A stretch of 64,000 bases of DNA from Odontocerum albicorne (lineage: Eukaryota; Arthropoda; Insecta; Trichoptera; Odontoceridae): positions 12,857,897-12,921,896 of the forward strand of contig OX463852.1 of assembly GCA_949825065.1 (NCBI GenBank), in the 5' to 3' direction. This document shows, piece by piece, positions 11,640-22,802 of this stretch. The translations under genes were made by a program, and so were the position numbers. The notes beneath the pieces are model-generated. The model was not told the origin of the DNA. It saw only the letters and a list, made by a program, of their open reading frames with translations, and did no database searches. Position 1 is the stretch's first letter. Every line of letters begins with the position of its first letter.

Positions 11640-11824
11640 TAAATCGAAATCTATATTGCGTGTGTTGCCGTTACGTGACGTCAAAAGAAGAATTGGTTGA
11701 AAAAGTATTTCCCAATATTCAAATCAATTATAAGAATCACGATTGGATGAGTGAACGAGCTATTCTTGCCGCCAAGAACAAAGATGTCTACGAACTTAAC
11801 AATATTATTCAGTTCCTTTTTTAA
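11640..11824 (+). pseudogene. Helitron Pif1-like helicase fragment
   Basis: The frame contains YVTSKEELVEKVFPNI, then NYKNHDWMSERAILAAKNKD and VYELNNIIQ, the conserved C-terminal part of Pif1-type Helitron helicases. The Walker motifs upstream are deleted. A second copy of the same segment lies at 13672-13820. Confidence 0.75.
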
Positions 11825-12090
11825 TGTTTCGCAATTTTATATGTTTTTGTTATAACAGAGCGATGTGTAGCCAGACTTGAGGATGCACGGCGATCGCGTT
11901 CTGCAGCTTCAGAACTGGTTCGTTCTCAACAGAATGTACGCGACAGGCTGATAGTGGTTGAAAGAGGTCAGTAGGAATATCAAAAGTATCTTTTTTATAT
12001 AGAATTTAATTTCATCTCTATGTTTATATTTCAAAATCTATCAAATCGTATGTAGAAATGGAGATTTTTTTTAATTAGTTCCAATTATTA

Positions 12091-13354
12091 GGGGGACCGG
12101 AAAGAAATCAAAAAAAAAGTAATACATTTAAAAATTTTATTTAAAAAAAATACAAAAAGAAATTAATCAATGAAATAGTTTCCATCGTTTTCCAAGACCT
12201 TTCTCCATCTATCAGGCAGCTTTTCAATTCCATTTTTGTAAAAAAAAAATGGTTTTTCCTTAAAAAACTTTTCGATATGATTTTTTACTTCATCAATATT
12301 TTTGAATGTTTTATCGCGGAGGGAGTGTTCCAATGATCTGAAAAGGTGATAATCTGAGGGGGCTATGTCAGGGGAATAGGGGGGGTGAGGTAAAAGTTCC
12401 AGTCCAAGTTGCATTATTTTATTCTGGGTGATTATCGCAGTATGTGGCCGCGCGTTATCCTGTTGAAGCATCCTGGGTTGGTTATTGACCAAAAGTGGAC
12501 GTTTTTTTCTTAGTTCCTCTTTCATTCTCTCCAGTTGTTGACAATAAAGAGCTGCATTAATTGTTTCTCCTGGTTTCAATAGTTCATAGTGAACAACACC
12601 TTCGATATCCCACCATACACAGAGGAGAACCTTTTTTAGAGTCAACGTTGGTTTTGGTGTAGGAACAGCCGACTGGCCCCGAGAAAGCCATTGTTTTTTT
12701 CGTGTGGGATTATTGTACAAGACCCATTTCTCGTCGCAAGTTATTTTTCTTCGAAGAAATGGGTCCACTTTATACCTGGACAAAAGGGACGTGCATATCG
12801 TTATTCGCTGCTCGAGCGCAGCTGGCGTCAACACGTGCGGAACCCAAACTCCTTGTTTATGAATTTTTCCAATGCGACTAAGATGTTCCTGCACTGTTGA
12901 CCATGGACAATCGAGTTTATGATAATTCAGCTATTGTTTGACGAGGGTCAGATTCAACCAATGACGTCAGCGCATCATCATCCAATTTTGTTGGTCTTCC
13001 AGTTTTAGGGGCGTTCTTCAGGTCCCTATCATTATTTTTAAATTTTTTTATCCATCTAGACATTTATTGAGTCTTAATACGTCTCCATATGTAGCAGTAA
13101 TTGTTTCTGTCACTTCTTTCGCCTTCGATCCCCGGTCAAATAAAAACAACATACAGTGGCGTAAATGTTCTTCGTCAATAGTCGGCCTTGACATTCTTCA
13201 CAAACGACGGAAAAAATAATCTTTGCAAAAATAATGAATTTACAACCCTCACAAACTACTAGCACCAAAAAGCACGTGTTTTCTCTTTTGTGTCTCGACG
13301 CAGACTGACCTTAAAGTGGTACTCCCGAAAATTTTGATTTCTTTCCGGTCCCCC
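12091..13354 (-). mobile_element. mariner (DD34D) transposon, near full length
   Basis: Inverted ends starting GGGGGACCGGAAAGAAATC match exactly at 12091 onward and, inverted, ending at 13354. Both are flanked by TA (12089-12090 and 13355-13356). Length 1264 bp is typical for mariner. The element inserted into a 39-bp tandem repeat inside the Helitron and encodes a minus-strand transposase with few lesions. Confidence 0.92.
12163..13194 (-). pseudogene. mariner transposase with N-terminal frameshifts
   Basis: The original ATG is at 13194-13192, opening MSRPTIDEEHLRHCMLFLFD, a mariner helix-turn-helix N-terminus. Frameshifts and stops break the region 13070-12900. From 12894 down the frame is open for 243 codons and ends ENDGNYFID-stop at 12163. 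The catalytic set is present: CDEKW, QQDNARPHT and APSDYHLF, with exactly 34 residues between the second and third Asp, so DD34D. The C-terminal two thirds could be translated, but without the DNA-binding N-terminus it should be inactive. Confidence 0.9.
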
Positions 13355-13371
13355 TAATATCTATTTGTCTT

Positions 13372-13475
13372 CCCTTAATATTTAATTAGTTACAATTATC
13401 TCTCTGTCTTCCCTTAACATTTAATTAGTTACAATTATCTCTCTGTCTTTCCTTAACATTAAATTAGTTAGTTTT
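13372..13475. repeat. 39-bp tandem repeat
   Basis: Two adjacent near-identical 39-bp units (13372-13410 and 13411-13449) and a partial third contain TTAATTAGTTACAATTATCT and TCTCTGTCTTCCC. A further partial unit lies before the mariner at about 12068-12090, so the mariner landed in this array. Confidence 0.8.
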
Positions 13476-13659
13476 ATGTTTCGCAGTTTTATATGTGGCC
13501 TGAAATACTCTACTTTGTGGTGACACGTAAAGACGTTGAAATTAACTACAAATATGCGTGTCCAGCTACAAAACGATTCTCACATCAATTGATGGAAATT
13601 GGGAACGGAAAGGTGCCGGTTGATATGACTTCAGGATGAATTTCATTGCCTCATAACTT

Positions 13660-13852
13660 CTGCAATTTAGTGACGTCAAAAGAAGAATTGGTTGAAAAAG
13701 TATTTCACAATATTCAAATCAATTATAAGAATCACGATTAGCTGAGTGAATGAGGTATTCTTGCCGCCAAGAACAAAAACATCTACGAACTTAACAATAT
13801 TATTCAGTTCCTTTTTTAATGTTTCGCAATTTTATATGCTTTTGTTATAACT
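13660..13852 (+). repeat. Second copy of the Helitron helicase tail
   Basis: The stretch 13672-13852 repeats 11677-11857 almost base for base: the TSKEELVEKVF region, then NNIIQ, then the stop and following non-coding bases. It carries its own stops (NHD-stop-LSE-stop). It points to an internal duplication or two overlapping Helitron copies. Confidence 0.85.
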
Positions 13853-13889
13853 TTCTTTCTTCCTTTTCAGTGCAATCGATCTGCTTTAG

Positions 13890-14045
13890 TTTATCAAAAT
13901 GCCGACGAAGCAGCAGAGCGACGTGCAACCAGACTTGAGGATGCACGGTTGCGAGCATGGCGATCGCGTTCTGCAGCTTCAGATCTGCTTCATTCTCAAG
14001 AGAATGAACGCGACAGACTAAGAGTGACTGAAAGACATAAAAAAT
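13890..14045 (+). pseudogene. Helitron-associated Arg/Glu-rich coding fragment
   Basis: The frame reads NADEAAERRATRLEDARLRA, then RSRSAASDLLHSQENERDRL, an Arg/Glu/Ser-rich segment of the kind found near the N-terminus of insect Helitron proteins. A shorter diverged copy is at 11865-11970. It sits just before the element's 3' end, an unexpected place, again pointing to rearrangement. Confidence 0.55.
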
Positions 14046-14161
14046 ATTGTATACCCACAAGCATTGTGAAATTAAACATATTAGAAATGTGTGATTTCTC
14101 TTTTCTTTCTTTTCCATATAACCAGACTGAGCCACAGCAACGCTTGGCCGGGTACAGCTAG

Positions 14162-14839
14162 TTTATAATAAAAATTCATACTTTCCTGCGTGGCTTAGTA
14201 ATGTGAACAGAGCAGCTCTAGGTTCAACACTCAATTTATCTAAGCTGTGGAAAATGCCAATATCCAAAAATTCTTTCTGTAAAATCATCCCATGTGTGAA
14301 TGGCAATGATCTCCATAATTGTTCTAGAATCCAAAACACATGAATACTACAAAACACCTCCATCTAGGTTGGTTCTCAGCACGGTATGTTCACCCATATT
14401 AGACCAAGACTACAAATTTCCTTATAAAACTGGTGGGTCCTCAGTCCGGTATTTCATTTCCACCCATGTTAGGTCAAGACTTCTCCTTATACCACGGGTA
14501 GACAGTGTAAGATTGGTTTATAATTCGTCAAGCTGCTAGTGGGGATAAATAAAATTTAGCTCATAGTCAGCTAGCAGACAACATTCTTAAGATGTGATCT
14601 AACACCAGCACCTCACCCAAATCATAATAGTTATAGGATGTTACTCTGTCTGAAGGTGAACTGTCTCATTTGACATTTGCTTGACACCCATTATTCTAGA
14701 ATAGAATACTATAAACAACGTTCACTATCGATGGGGAAGTGATTTTCAAGAACATTCAACACAAGTTTGTGATATTTTGGGGGATTAAAATAAGATATTG
14801 AGTTGATGTAGCGTAGTGTAAAAATGAACGCATACAAAC
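14162..14839 (-). other. mnb intron with imperfect 60-bp direct repeat
   Basis: Two diverged units, 14367-14426 and 14432-14491, share TCAGnnCGGTAT, CACCCATnTTAG, TCAAGAC/CCAAGAC and CCTTATA. No other feature is seen in this stretch. Confidence 0.5.
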
Positions 14840-15070
14840 CTTGAATTTCAGGTAATCTGACACGCTGTGCCCAGCCTCGCCCCTGCGACGTTGAGCAGGC
14901 CCTCCCCCCTCGACGCCGAGGATGTCGTGTAGGCGCCGCGTGCCAGGTGCACGGTACTTGCGACCCGCGCCCCCACTGCCCTCCTTTCCATTGCTGGAGC
15001 ACTTCTTCAGAACGTAGCCGCCACCTTCACACACCGGTACCTTGTCGAAGAACTTTCGCGTCTTGTTCGC
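14840..15070 (-). CDS. mnb: minibrain/DYRK1A kinase, late kinase-domain exon
   Basis: The acceptor AG is at 15072-15071 and the donor AAG|GTTTGT ends the exon at 14840: 231 bp, 77 codons, phase 0 at both sides. The peptide starts ANKTRKFFDKVP, continues through KYRAPGTRRLHDILGVE and GHSVSDYLKFK, and corresponds to the CMGC-type insert and following segment of DYRK1 kinases. The stretch between VCEGGGYVL and GRKYRAPG is looser and Gly/Ser-rich compared with vertebrate DYRK1A. It is followed in the mRNA by [15 protein letters not shown] (exon 8419-8649), preserving the kinase frame. Confidence 0.93.
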
Positions 15071-15430
15071 CTGCAAATAAATATTATTGGTCAATTGCTA
15101 ATAAGTCATAAGAGCTTAACCACACTCACATATCAGTAACAAGCTGTGGTTTAAGATTTTAAATAAATGCAAAATAATTTGAATGAAAACAAAATCACCA
15201 ACAATAATTTTAAAAGTGATATTTATTCAAGTCCATCAAAGTGTTAAATTTATTCTAGTCTTTGAGTTTGATTGAACTAGGTGTTTTTTAAATTATCTTT
15301 AAGGATCAATAGCGCTTATATAATTTCTTAGAATTTTTGCATGCATATGACAAATTACAGTTGCACCAATGTCACAAAATAGAGCATTTACTGACTACAC
15401 ATGTTGTATAGCAGAAGTTGGCCACCTTAT
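15071..15430 (-). other. mnb intron, no feature seen
   Basis: AT-rich intronic DNA between the exon and the older piggyBac remnant. Confidence 0.5.
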
Positions 15431-15476
15431 TGCCATGAAAGGCACAACACAATTATTAGATATTTTGAGTGATAAT

Positions 15477-16550
15477 GCATTACATATATTTTTCATATAC
15501 AATATTCGCAATGTTGAAAATTTTGTCTTTTCGTTTCACATAACATTGTGTTCGGTGTTTCTTTTTTGGTTGTGAGTTTGATATCAAAGGTTCATTTTCG
15601 TCCAGGCTACTTGATGCAGCAATATTCTGCTTCAAGGATTTACTCCGTATGTTTGAGAAACGTCGCTGAATTTGATCCATAATTAATTTTTCACTCAATT
15701 CTTCCAGGTAAATATTTCGTCTATCATTTTTTCCTGTGTTGCACTTTTTATAATATTTGTATAAATGATTTATCCTGCCAATCCAGATACATCCAATAAG
15801 TTCATAAAAAAAGCCATTGGACATCTATTACACTTTCTTTTACAGGTACACGATCGTAACATCTGATCCATTAGATCAGTTCCACCTTTAGATTTGTTTC
15901 AAGCTATTGTTATCTCAGATTTTTGTTTATTTTCTGTCAAAGCATTATCGTGATGCATAAAAGATAGTAAAATAACTGCTTTGCCCTTTTTTGGTACGTA
16001 AGAGACTAAAGTGAGTCTTTGGTAAACCAAAAAATTGATTTGCCTGAAAACGATTAGGAATATACGAGTATTGCTTATTCTTTCGTAGTGTTCCTATCAA
16101 AGTGAGTCCAGAACTTTTAAGATTTAGGGTCCTATGTTTTGTAGTAAAAAAAAATTCACATGTCACATTTCGATTGGTGCGGGAATATGGTGTACTCAAA
16201 TTTTCAACAATCTTTTCTCTGAGATTTGTTACCCTCTTCACCTAATTAAGGAGCCCCACCTGGAGGGTATCCATTTTCTGAATAATTGATCCAAAATATT
16301 TTCATGTCATATTTTTCGGGTTTTGATGGCATATATTGTCTGAATGAACATTTTCCATCGTAACCAACTAACTGTTCATCTACAGTTATGTTAGAACCTG
16401 ACATATAATACTTTCTAATATTTTTATTTAACCCTTCCCAAACGTCTCTTATGCAAGCCAGTGTGTCAGTTACTTGTCTCCGTGGTCTACAATTTTTATC
16501 ATCGAATCTCATAAAACGTAGTATCTCTTTTAATATTAAAAGTATACACA
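15477..16550 (-). pseudogene. piggyBac transposase remnant (older copy), central and C-terminal parts
   Basis: On the minus strand the pieces come in order: FMRFDDKNCRPRRQVTD, SNITVDEQLVGYDG (first catalytic Asp), CSFRQYMPSKPEKYDMKI, GYPPGGAP, then in other frames RNVTCEFFFT (second Asp replaced by Glu), GTLRKNKQ, SFMHHDNALTEN, KGGTDLMDQMLRSC (third Asp), and a C-terminal basic tail to about 15480. Several stops and frameshifts separate the pieces. The N-terminus is missing here; related acidic N-terminal pieces lie at 18900-19560. The sequence differs from the neighbouring 16573-18222 transposase, so it is a separate family. Confidence 0.8.
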
Positions 16551-16572
16551 CACACACTATGATTTAAAAAAA

Positions 16573-18222
16573 TTAAAAGTCTTCTATCGTATGATAAGTC
16601 TCAAAACAAGTATCCACGCAGAGAGCCACTTTGCACTGTTTGCATTGATATCTCGATTCTTTCCGTATTTTTTTGGACAAACACACTACACATCTCTTCA
16701 TTGATTTGACTTTACCCTCTTTTGTAGGTAATTTACCCATAAAATGCCTTTCTGTTAGACGTGATGGTAATTCCGATTGGCTCTTCCTTGGCGCGGATTT
16801 GGAGGTCACATCACGTTTGTGCTCATGTATAAGTTGCCGAATTACTTCTAACTGAAATTGTGCTAGCGGCACCCGTTTTCCCGTTTTTTGACAGTGTAAT
16901 ATATGGGCATTTAATAAAGAAAGGTCCAAAAGGTGGAAAAACATTTTTTTATACCATCTCATCGTTTTTCGCGATGAGTGTATATTTGACAGTACCATGT
17001 CAGATTTATCGACCGCACCCATATTTTTGTTGTAGTCCTGAACGCATTCAGGTTTGAATATTGATTCATGTCGGTAGGTGGTTTTTCCTGTATCGGTAAG
17101 GTTAGCAGGATGCAGAGTTGTAAGCATCGATACCTCCCTTTTATCCTTCCAAATTTGTGCCGAAACGGTAACTGTGTGAAAAGCTTTCATTTCGCCTTTT
17201 TTTAATTTTTCAGTTAGTTTTGGCATTCCTTTTCGGTTCATCCTAACAGTACCGCAAGCATTTGTATTTCGGGCGTGTAGTTTTTGAAACAAAGTTGGGC
17301 TGGTGTACCAATTATCCACATACAACGTGTGTCCACGATCTAAATATGGCTCCATTAGTGACATAACTACACTGCCCGAAATACCGATGTGTGGGTGTGT
17401 CACATATTTTGTCGATTTTCCAATATAAACAATAAAATTTAATACATAACCCGTAACACAATCACATATGACAAAAAATTTTATGCCGAAACGGCTGACT
17501 TTAGACGGAATATATTGACAAAACCACAACCTGCCCTTGAAAAGCAACAAACTTTCATCGATATATATATTCATGTAAGGATACATGTATTGTCCAAAAA
17601 TGCCTTTGAAATGGTCAATGAGGAATCGTATTTTGAACATCTTGTCTCCACTTGCTTGTTGCGTGTTGTCGCAGAAATGAAACATTCTAAGAATTATCTG
17701 GAATCGGTTGCGGGACATGGTATCGGAATATATTGGTGAAAACAACAATATATCAGTAGACCAGTGATCTTCTATCTTATTCCTTGAGTTGCAGGCCATC
17801 AAAATAGATATCCCAAGAAAGAGGTATAATTCTTCGACTGTTAAGTCTACCCACTGTTTTAGCCTCCAACTTAATTCGTTGCAGTTGTTTTTGACGTATT
17901 GGTACTGCTTATTGGATTGATCGGCGATAAAATTCATAAGCGTGCTGTTCATAAACAGTTTGAAAAAGTCTACTTCTCTGGTACCAACACTCTCTACATC
18001 CGCTCCTGATCTTAAGCTAGAGAACGAGTTGACAATGGGAATAAAGTCATCCGTTTTCCATTAAAAAACTGGTGCCGATTCATCAAACCCGGGAACGTTC
18101 GACACATCTGGTTCCTCATCATCAGAATCGACACTAAAATCACTGTCATCAGAGTCGGCAACTCTGTCCATAAATTCTCGGCACGGTTGAGTGTTTTGAG
18201 ACGTACTCGGCTCTTCTTCCAT
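16573..18222 (-). pseudogene. piggyBac transposase, open except for one stop codon
   Basis: The ATG at 18222-18220 opens MEEEPSTSQNTQP and an acidic N-terminus (DSDDSDFSVDSDDEEPD). A single in-frame TAA at 18063-18061 (codon 54) interrupts; the frame then continues without a break (WKTDDFIPIVNSFSSL...) to the TAG-type end at 16573, 549 codons in all. The DDE_Tnp_1_7 aspartates are D222 (NIYIDES), D303 (LYVDNWYTS) and D405 (NMGAVDKSD). The C-terminus has the Cys-rich zinc segment (CVVCLSKK, CKQCKVALC). Because the stop precedes the catalytic domain, a shorter 459-residue product from the ATG at 17952 is conceivable, but would lack the N-terminus. Confidence 0.9.
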
Positions 18223-18898
18223 TTTGAGTGGATCGAATATCAAAAACTTTATAATGTATAAAAAAAATGTACATAAAAATTTTACAACGTGCGATTAGGT
18301 TCCGACACTCGTAAGCTTATAAAATAAACTAACAGATTCACAACACAACAGGCACAATAGTAAAATTTAGCACGAAAATACACTGACAAAATGCGAAATA
18401 ACTATGTCAAAACACTTTTTTTCTCTCATAAAGTAATTATGATAAAACTTATTCAACAGAAATAAAAATCAGAAAATTCTGCCGCGAAATAAGTTTCAAA
18501 TATAATATGAACCGCTATACATGCAGCACGAAATAAAACTGTACTCTGTAGACGAAAAATTATATACGCAAAACATCGATAGAAATTCGGGGATTCCTAA
18601 AAATCCCGGCTAATAAAATATATTACACAACCCTGAGCGCCATCAGTTGTTCCGAAGACACAGCTCTCTTTAATTTACGTTTAAAGTGGTAAAAACAAAT
18701 TCTGTTTCAATTCTAAGTATGCAAAGATATTCTCAATAGATGTCAATATGTGTTCAATATATTTGTACATTTTAAATAATTGATTTTCTTTAGTAAAAGC
18801 CCATTTAAAACGGCACGTCTTAAGACGTAATTTGTGTATGAGCGGCGCTCCGTTCACAGAAAATTATGCGTCTTAAGACGCTTTTGGCAGTTAACCGG
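16573..18898 (-). mobile_element. piggyBac element with 5' terminus; 3' terminus not found
   Basis: Upstream of the transposase, TTAA (18899-18902) is followed on the minus strand by CCGGTTAACTGCCAAAAGCG. Palindromes GCGTCTTAAGACGC (18868-18881) and ACGTCTTAAGACGT (18815-18828) lie inside it. That is the layout of a piggyBac end. On the other side the transposase stop is only about 25-40 bp from the older piggyBac remnant, and no matching TIR is visible, so the 3' end seems truncated. Confidence 0.7.
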
Positions 18899-18899
18899 T

Positions 18900-19560
18900 T
18901 AAGGAGAATGATACCAAATACATCTCTGGTGATTGGATGCGATTCATTATTGTTTGAATGTCTACATTGTTCATTTCATTTTCACTAACAATATCGCTGT
19001 GATAGGAGTCAACCATAACGTGATTGGAATCTACATCGGTATCTCCATCAGAAATGTTTTCTTTATCAGAATTTTCAGCTTCTACAACTTGACAAATTAC
19101 AAACAACTTAAATGTCCAGCAGTTAGTAAAAGTTCTATGAACGCTTTAATTTCGACATTGTCTACAGGTTTCCAGGATTTCTCATATCGCTTTTCTGTGT
19201 ATACTAGAACAGCCTCCATATTTGTGAACTATTATCAAAGAAATCAAATCTTCAGAGAAAATAAGTTAGAAAAAATTGAACGGGTATTTGGATTGTTACA
19301 CCTGGAGGTAACATTACTTTATTTAGAGATCCTCTAATTATATTGTGAACTGTTGTTCTTTCAGACACTTGAGGAGAATGAAACCAAATACTTCCATCTC
19401 TGGTGATTGGATGTTTCATTATTGTTTGAATGTTCTTGAATGTCTACATTGTTCATTTCATTTTCACTAACAATATCGTTGTGATAAGAGTCAACACTCA
19501 CGTGATCGGAATCCACATCGGTATCTCCATCAGAAATGTTTTCTTTATCAGAATTTTTAC
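18900..19560 (-). pseudogene. piggyBac N-terminal fragments, duplicated
   Basis: Two copies of an acidic N-terminal coding piece (ENISDGDTDVDSxH, then SENEMNNVDIQ) lie at about 18903-19075 and 19375-19558 in the same orientation, highly similar. Between them is a central piece, KRYEKSWKPVDNVEIKAFIE then LLLTAGH, typical of the start of the piggyBac core. The order (N-terminus, core start, N-terminus again) shows rearrangement or two overlapping copies. These are probably parts of the older piggyBac whose C-terminal half is at 15477-16550. Confidence 0.65.
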
Positions 19561-20062
19561 TATTTCACCATTCAATTTTTTTTAGCATCTTGTAGAGGAT
19601 AATAAATATCTAAGCAGATAACTAATACAAAACATTTAAAAGTTGCTTACAAAATATGCACTAAATTTAAAAATTGTCAATGTTTATTTATATTATATGT
19701 CTTTTAGACACTCATTATCACAGAATAATAAATGATGATGAAATTCGAGATTTACACTTGAATTAGAACAAAATGTTTTCCACATAAAAATTATATTATT
19801 GGCTCATGCATCCGAACACTTCAAAAGGCAAGTAAATACTGAACGCCACTGAAGCGCCATGTCGATCGGTGGCGGAGTTTTGAACTAAACATGAAATTTA
19901 TAAATATTATTGTATTGTAGTTACCATATTTTATAATGAATTCTAAATTATGTTTCATCAGAAGAGTACTCAAAATAAATTTAAACAATATTAAAAATAA
20001 GAAGTTAAAATTGTTAGTTGAATTTCACAGCGCCTCTCAGGCGCCATACAAGCGGTTAACGG
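19561..20062 (-). mobile_element. Putative 5' terminal region of the older piggyBac
   Basis: On the minus strand TTAA (20066-20063) is followed by CCGTTAACCGCTTGTATGGC, then the palindrome GCGCCTGAGAGGCGC (20030-20044). The layout matches the other piggyBac ends. No coding sequence lies between it and the N-terminal fragment at 19558. Matching to the remnant is by position only. Confidence 0.45.
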
Positions 20063-20105
20063 TTAAATAAAGTAGTGGTATAATTTGTGTCATCAAATAT
20101 TATTA

Positions 20106-21363
20106 GGTGTACCGGAAAAGAATGTCGTTTTTTTTGTTATCGCATTTGAGTGGTCAGTTGTGCTTCGGCAGTCGAACTTTTACAACGTGTTCTGTGTTGT
20201 ACGTATACCTGGAGTGTATTAGGACTTTTAAACAAAAACATTTACAACCCTATACACAATGGTGAGCTTTGTACCGAATGAGGAATTTATTCGAAATATT
20301 ATGCTTTACCATTTCATGAAGAAAGAAAGTGCAACATGTGCTTTAAAAAATATTTGTGATTTACTGGGAGATATTTTGAATGTTCGTCGATGCCAGAGGT
20401 GGTTTAAACAATTTAAATCCGGCAATTTTGATCTAAAAAATAACCCTGTAAGTGGTCGACCTGTTAAAGTGGATAGCGATGTTTAAACTGAGCTGATTCA
20501 GCAAAATCCAACTTCAACGATTCAAGAACTCGCGGAGCAACTCGGATGTTCATGGTCAAGCGTGCAAGAGCATATAAAAAAATCGGCAAGACATGGAAAC
20601 AAGGAAAATGGATCCGTCATGAATTAAGTGAAGAGAATCTCGGTGAGCGTATAAACGCGTGCACTGAGTGTTCGGAATTAAATACCAAAACTCCATTTCT
20701 ACAACATATTGTAACTGGTGACGAAAAATGGGTTTGTATACAAACCAAAGACGCAAAAAACAATGGCTTTCAAAGGGCCAGGTACCAAAACCCACCCCTT
20801 AGCCCGGGCTCACTGCAAAAAAAAATATTTTGTCTGTTTGGTGGGACTGCAAGAGAATAATTTATTTCGAAACATTAAAACCCGGACAGACAATTAACGC
20901 CCAAGTGTATTGTGATCAACTAGAGCATTTAGATGCAGAAATAATAAAAAAAAGACCTGCACTGGCTAATTGTGGACAAGTGTTTTTACAGCACGATAAT
21001 GCACGACCGCATACCTCAGAAAATTACGAAAGAAAAAATTAAGCCCTAGGTGTAACAACTGTACGTCACCCACCATATTCACCGGATCTTGCTCCATCAG
21101 ATTACCATTTGTTCCGGTCAATGCAACACTTTTTAAACGGAAAAGAATACAAAAATTATAAGGATGTCAAAAAAGGCATATCTGAGTATTTTGCATTGAA
21201 ACCAGCTGAATTTTACGAACGCGGTATTAAAAAATTGACTGAGAGGTAGAAGGAGGTTATATCAAACGATGGCAAATATATTTTGAACTAAGTTTTAATA
21301 AATAAATACATTAAATGCACCAAATTGTTTCATTGAAAAAACGACATTCTTTTCCGGTACACC
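20106..21363 (+). mobile_element. mariner (DD34D) transposon, full length, inactive
   Basis: The ends carry inverted repeats of about 29 bp (left begins GGTGTACCGGAAAAGAATG), identical at both sides and flanked by TA at 20104-20105 and 21364-21365. Total length 1258 bp. The transposase runs in the plus direction. Confidence 0.92.
20259..21291 (+). pseudogene. mariner transposase pseudogene
   Basis: The ATG at 20259 opens MVSFVPNEEFIRN with a helix-turn-helix N-terminus. A TAA at 20484-20486 stops it, and a missing A near 20579 shifts the frame. The middle reads HIVTGDEKWV (first Asp), a second frameshift lies near 20830, then SVWWDCKRIIYFETLKPGQT and VFLQHDNARPHT (second Asp), another stop follows, then YSPDLAPSDYHLFRSM (third Asp), with KYILN-stop at 21291. 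All three catalytic residues survive but at least four lesions kill the gene. Confidence 0.9.
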
Positions 21364-21365
21364 TA

Positions 21366-22078
<713 letters not shown>

Positions 22079-22409
22079 CTAGAAATAACAAAATATTCTA
22101 GTAATTCACACAATTCCATACATGAGGGTATGACCTTAAGTGAAATCTTTATACCTTATTTAACTACATTTTTTAATTAAATTACTCAAATTTATAAACG
22201 TTAAAAAATAATTTCAGATAATTTGTATTTAGAATTTAATAATAAAAAATATTATTGGCATACTAGTAGAATCCTATCATTTGTTTTTTTTTTAGGCCTG
22301 TAATATTCGGAGAACGTTTTTTTTTTAATTCCGAAAATTCTTAGATCAATTATAATAACCACTTGAAACTTATCTTGGTTAATTGATAAAAAAAAATTGT
22401 AATTATTCA

Positions 22410-22583
<174 letters not shown>

Positions 22584-22802
22584 TCAAGGTTCACTTATTG
22601 AAGTACAAATTTATTATAATGTTATGTTTACTTGGCTATTATGTGGTAATTATGGAAGGAAAAAAATTGAATTTAAAATACATATGGCCTCCGTGCATAA
22701 AACAATCACAAGAAAATGATCACATAACAATATTTAAAAATAACATATGCACAAGAACATAATGTTGGACCGAATTCCAAGGTGTCCTAAAAAAATGGTA
22801 TA

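Larger units (their letters stand above)
9421..14161 (+). mobile_element. Helitron, decayed and invaded by other elements
   Basis: The 5' end is TCTACTATATATAAATAAAA after an A (9420). The 3' end is GGCCGGGTACAGCTAG followed by T (14162). This fits the Helitron rule of insertion between A and T with 5'-TC and a 3'-CTAG-type end, with no TIR and no target duplication. Inside are fragments of the Rep/helicase protein (10811-11830), a second copy of the helicase end (13660-13830), a mariner relic and a nearly full mariner. Several AT-rich TTAAATATT tracts interrupt it. Boundaries are inferred from end motifs; the two ends could belong to different copies, since the coding parts are out of normal order. 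Confidence 0.65.
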
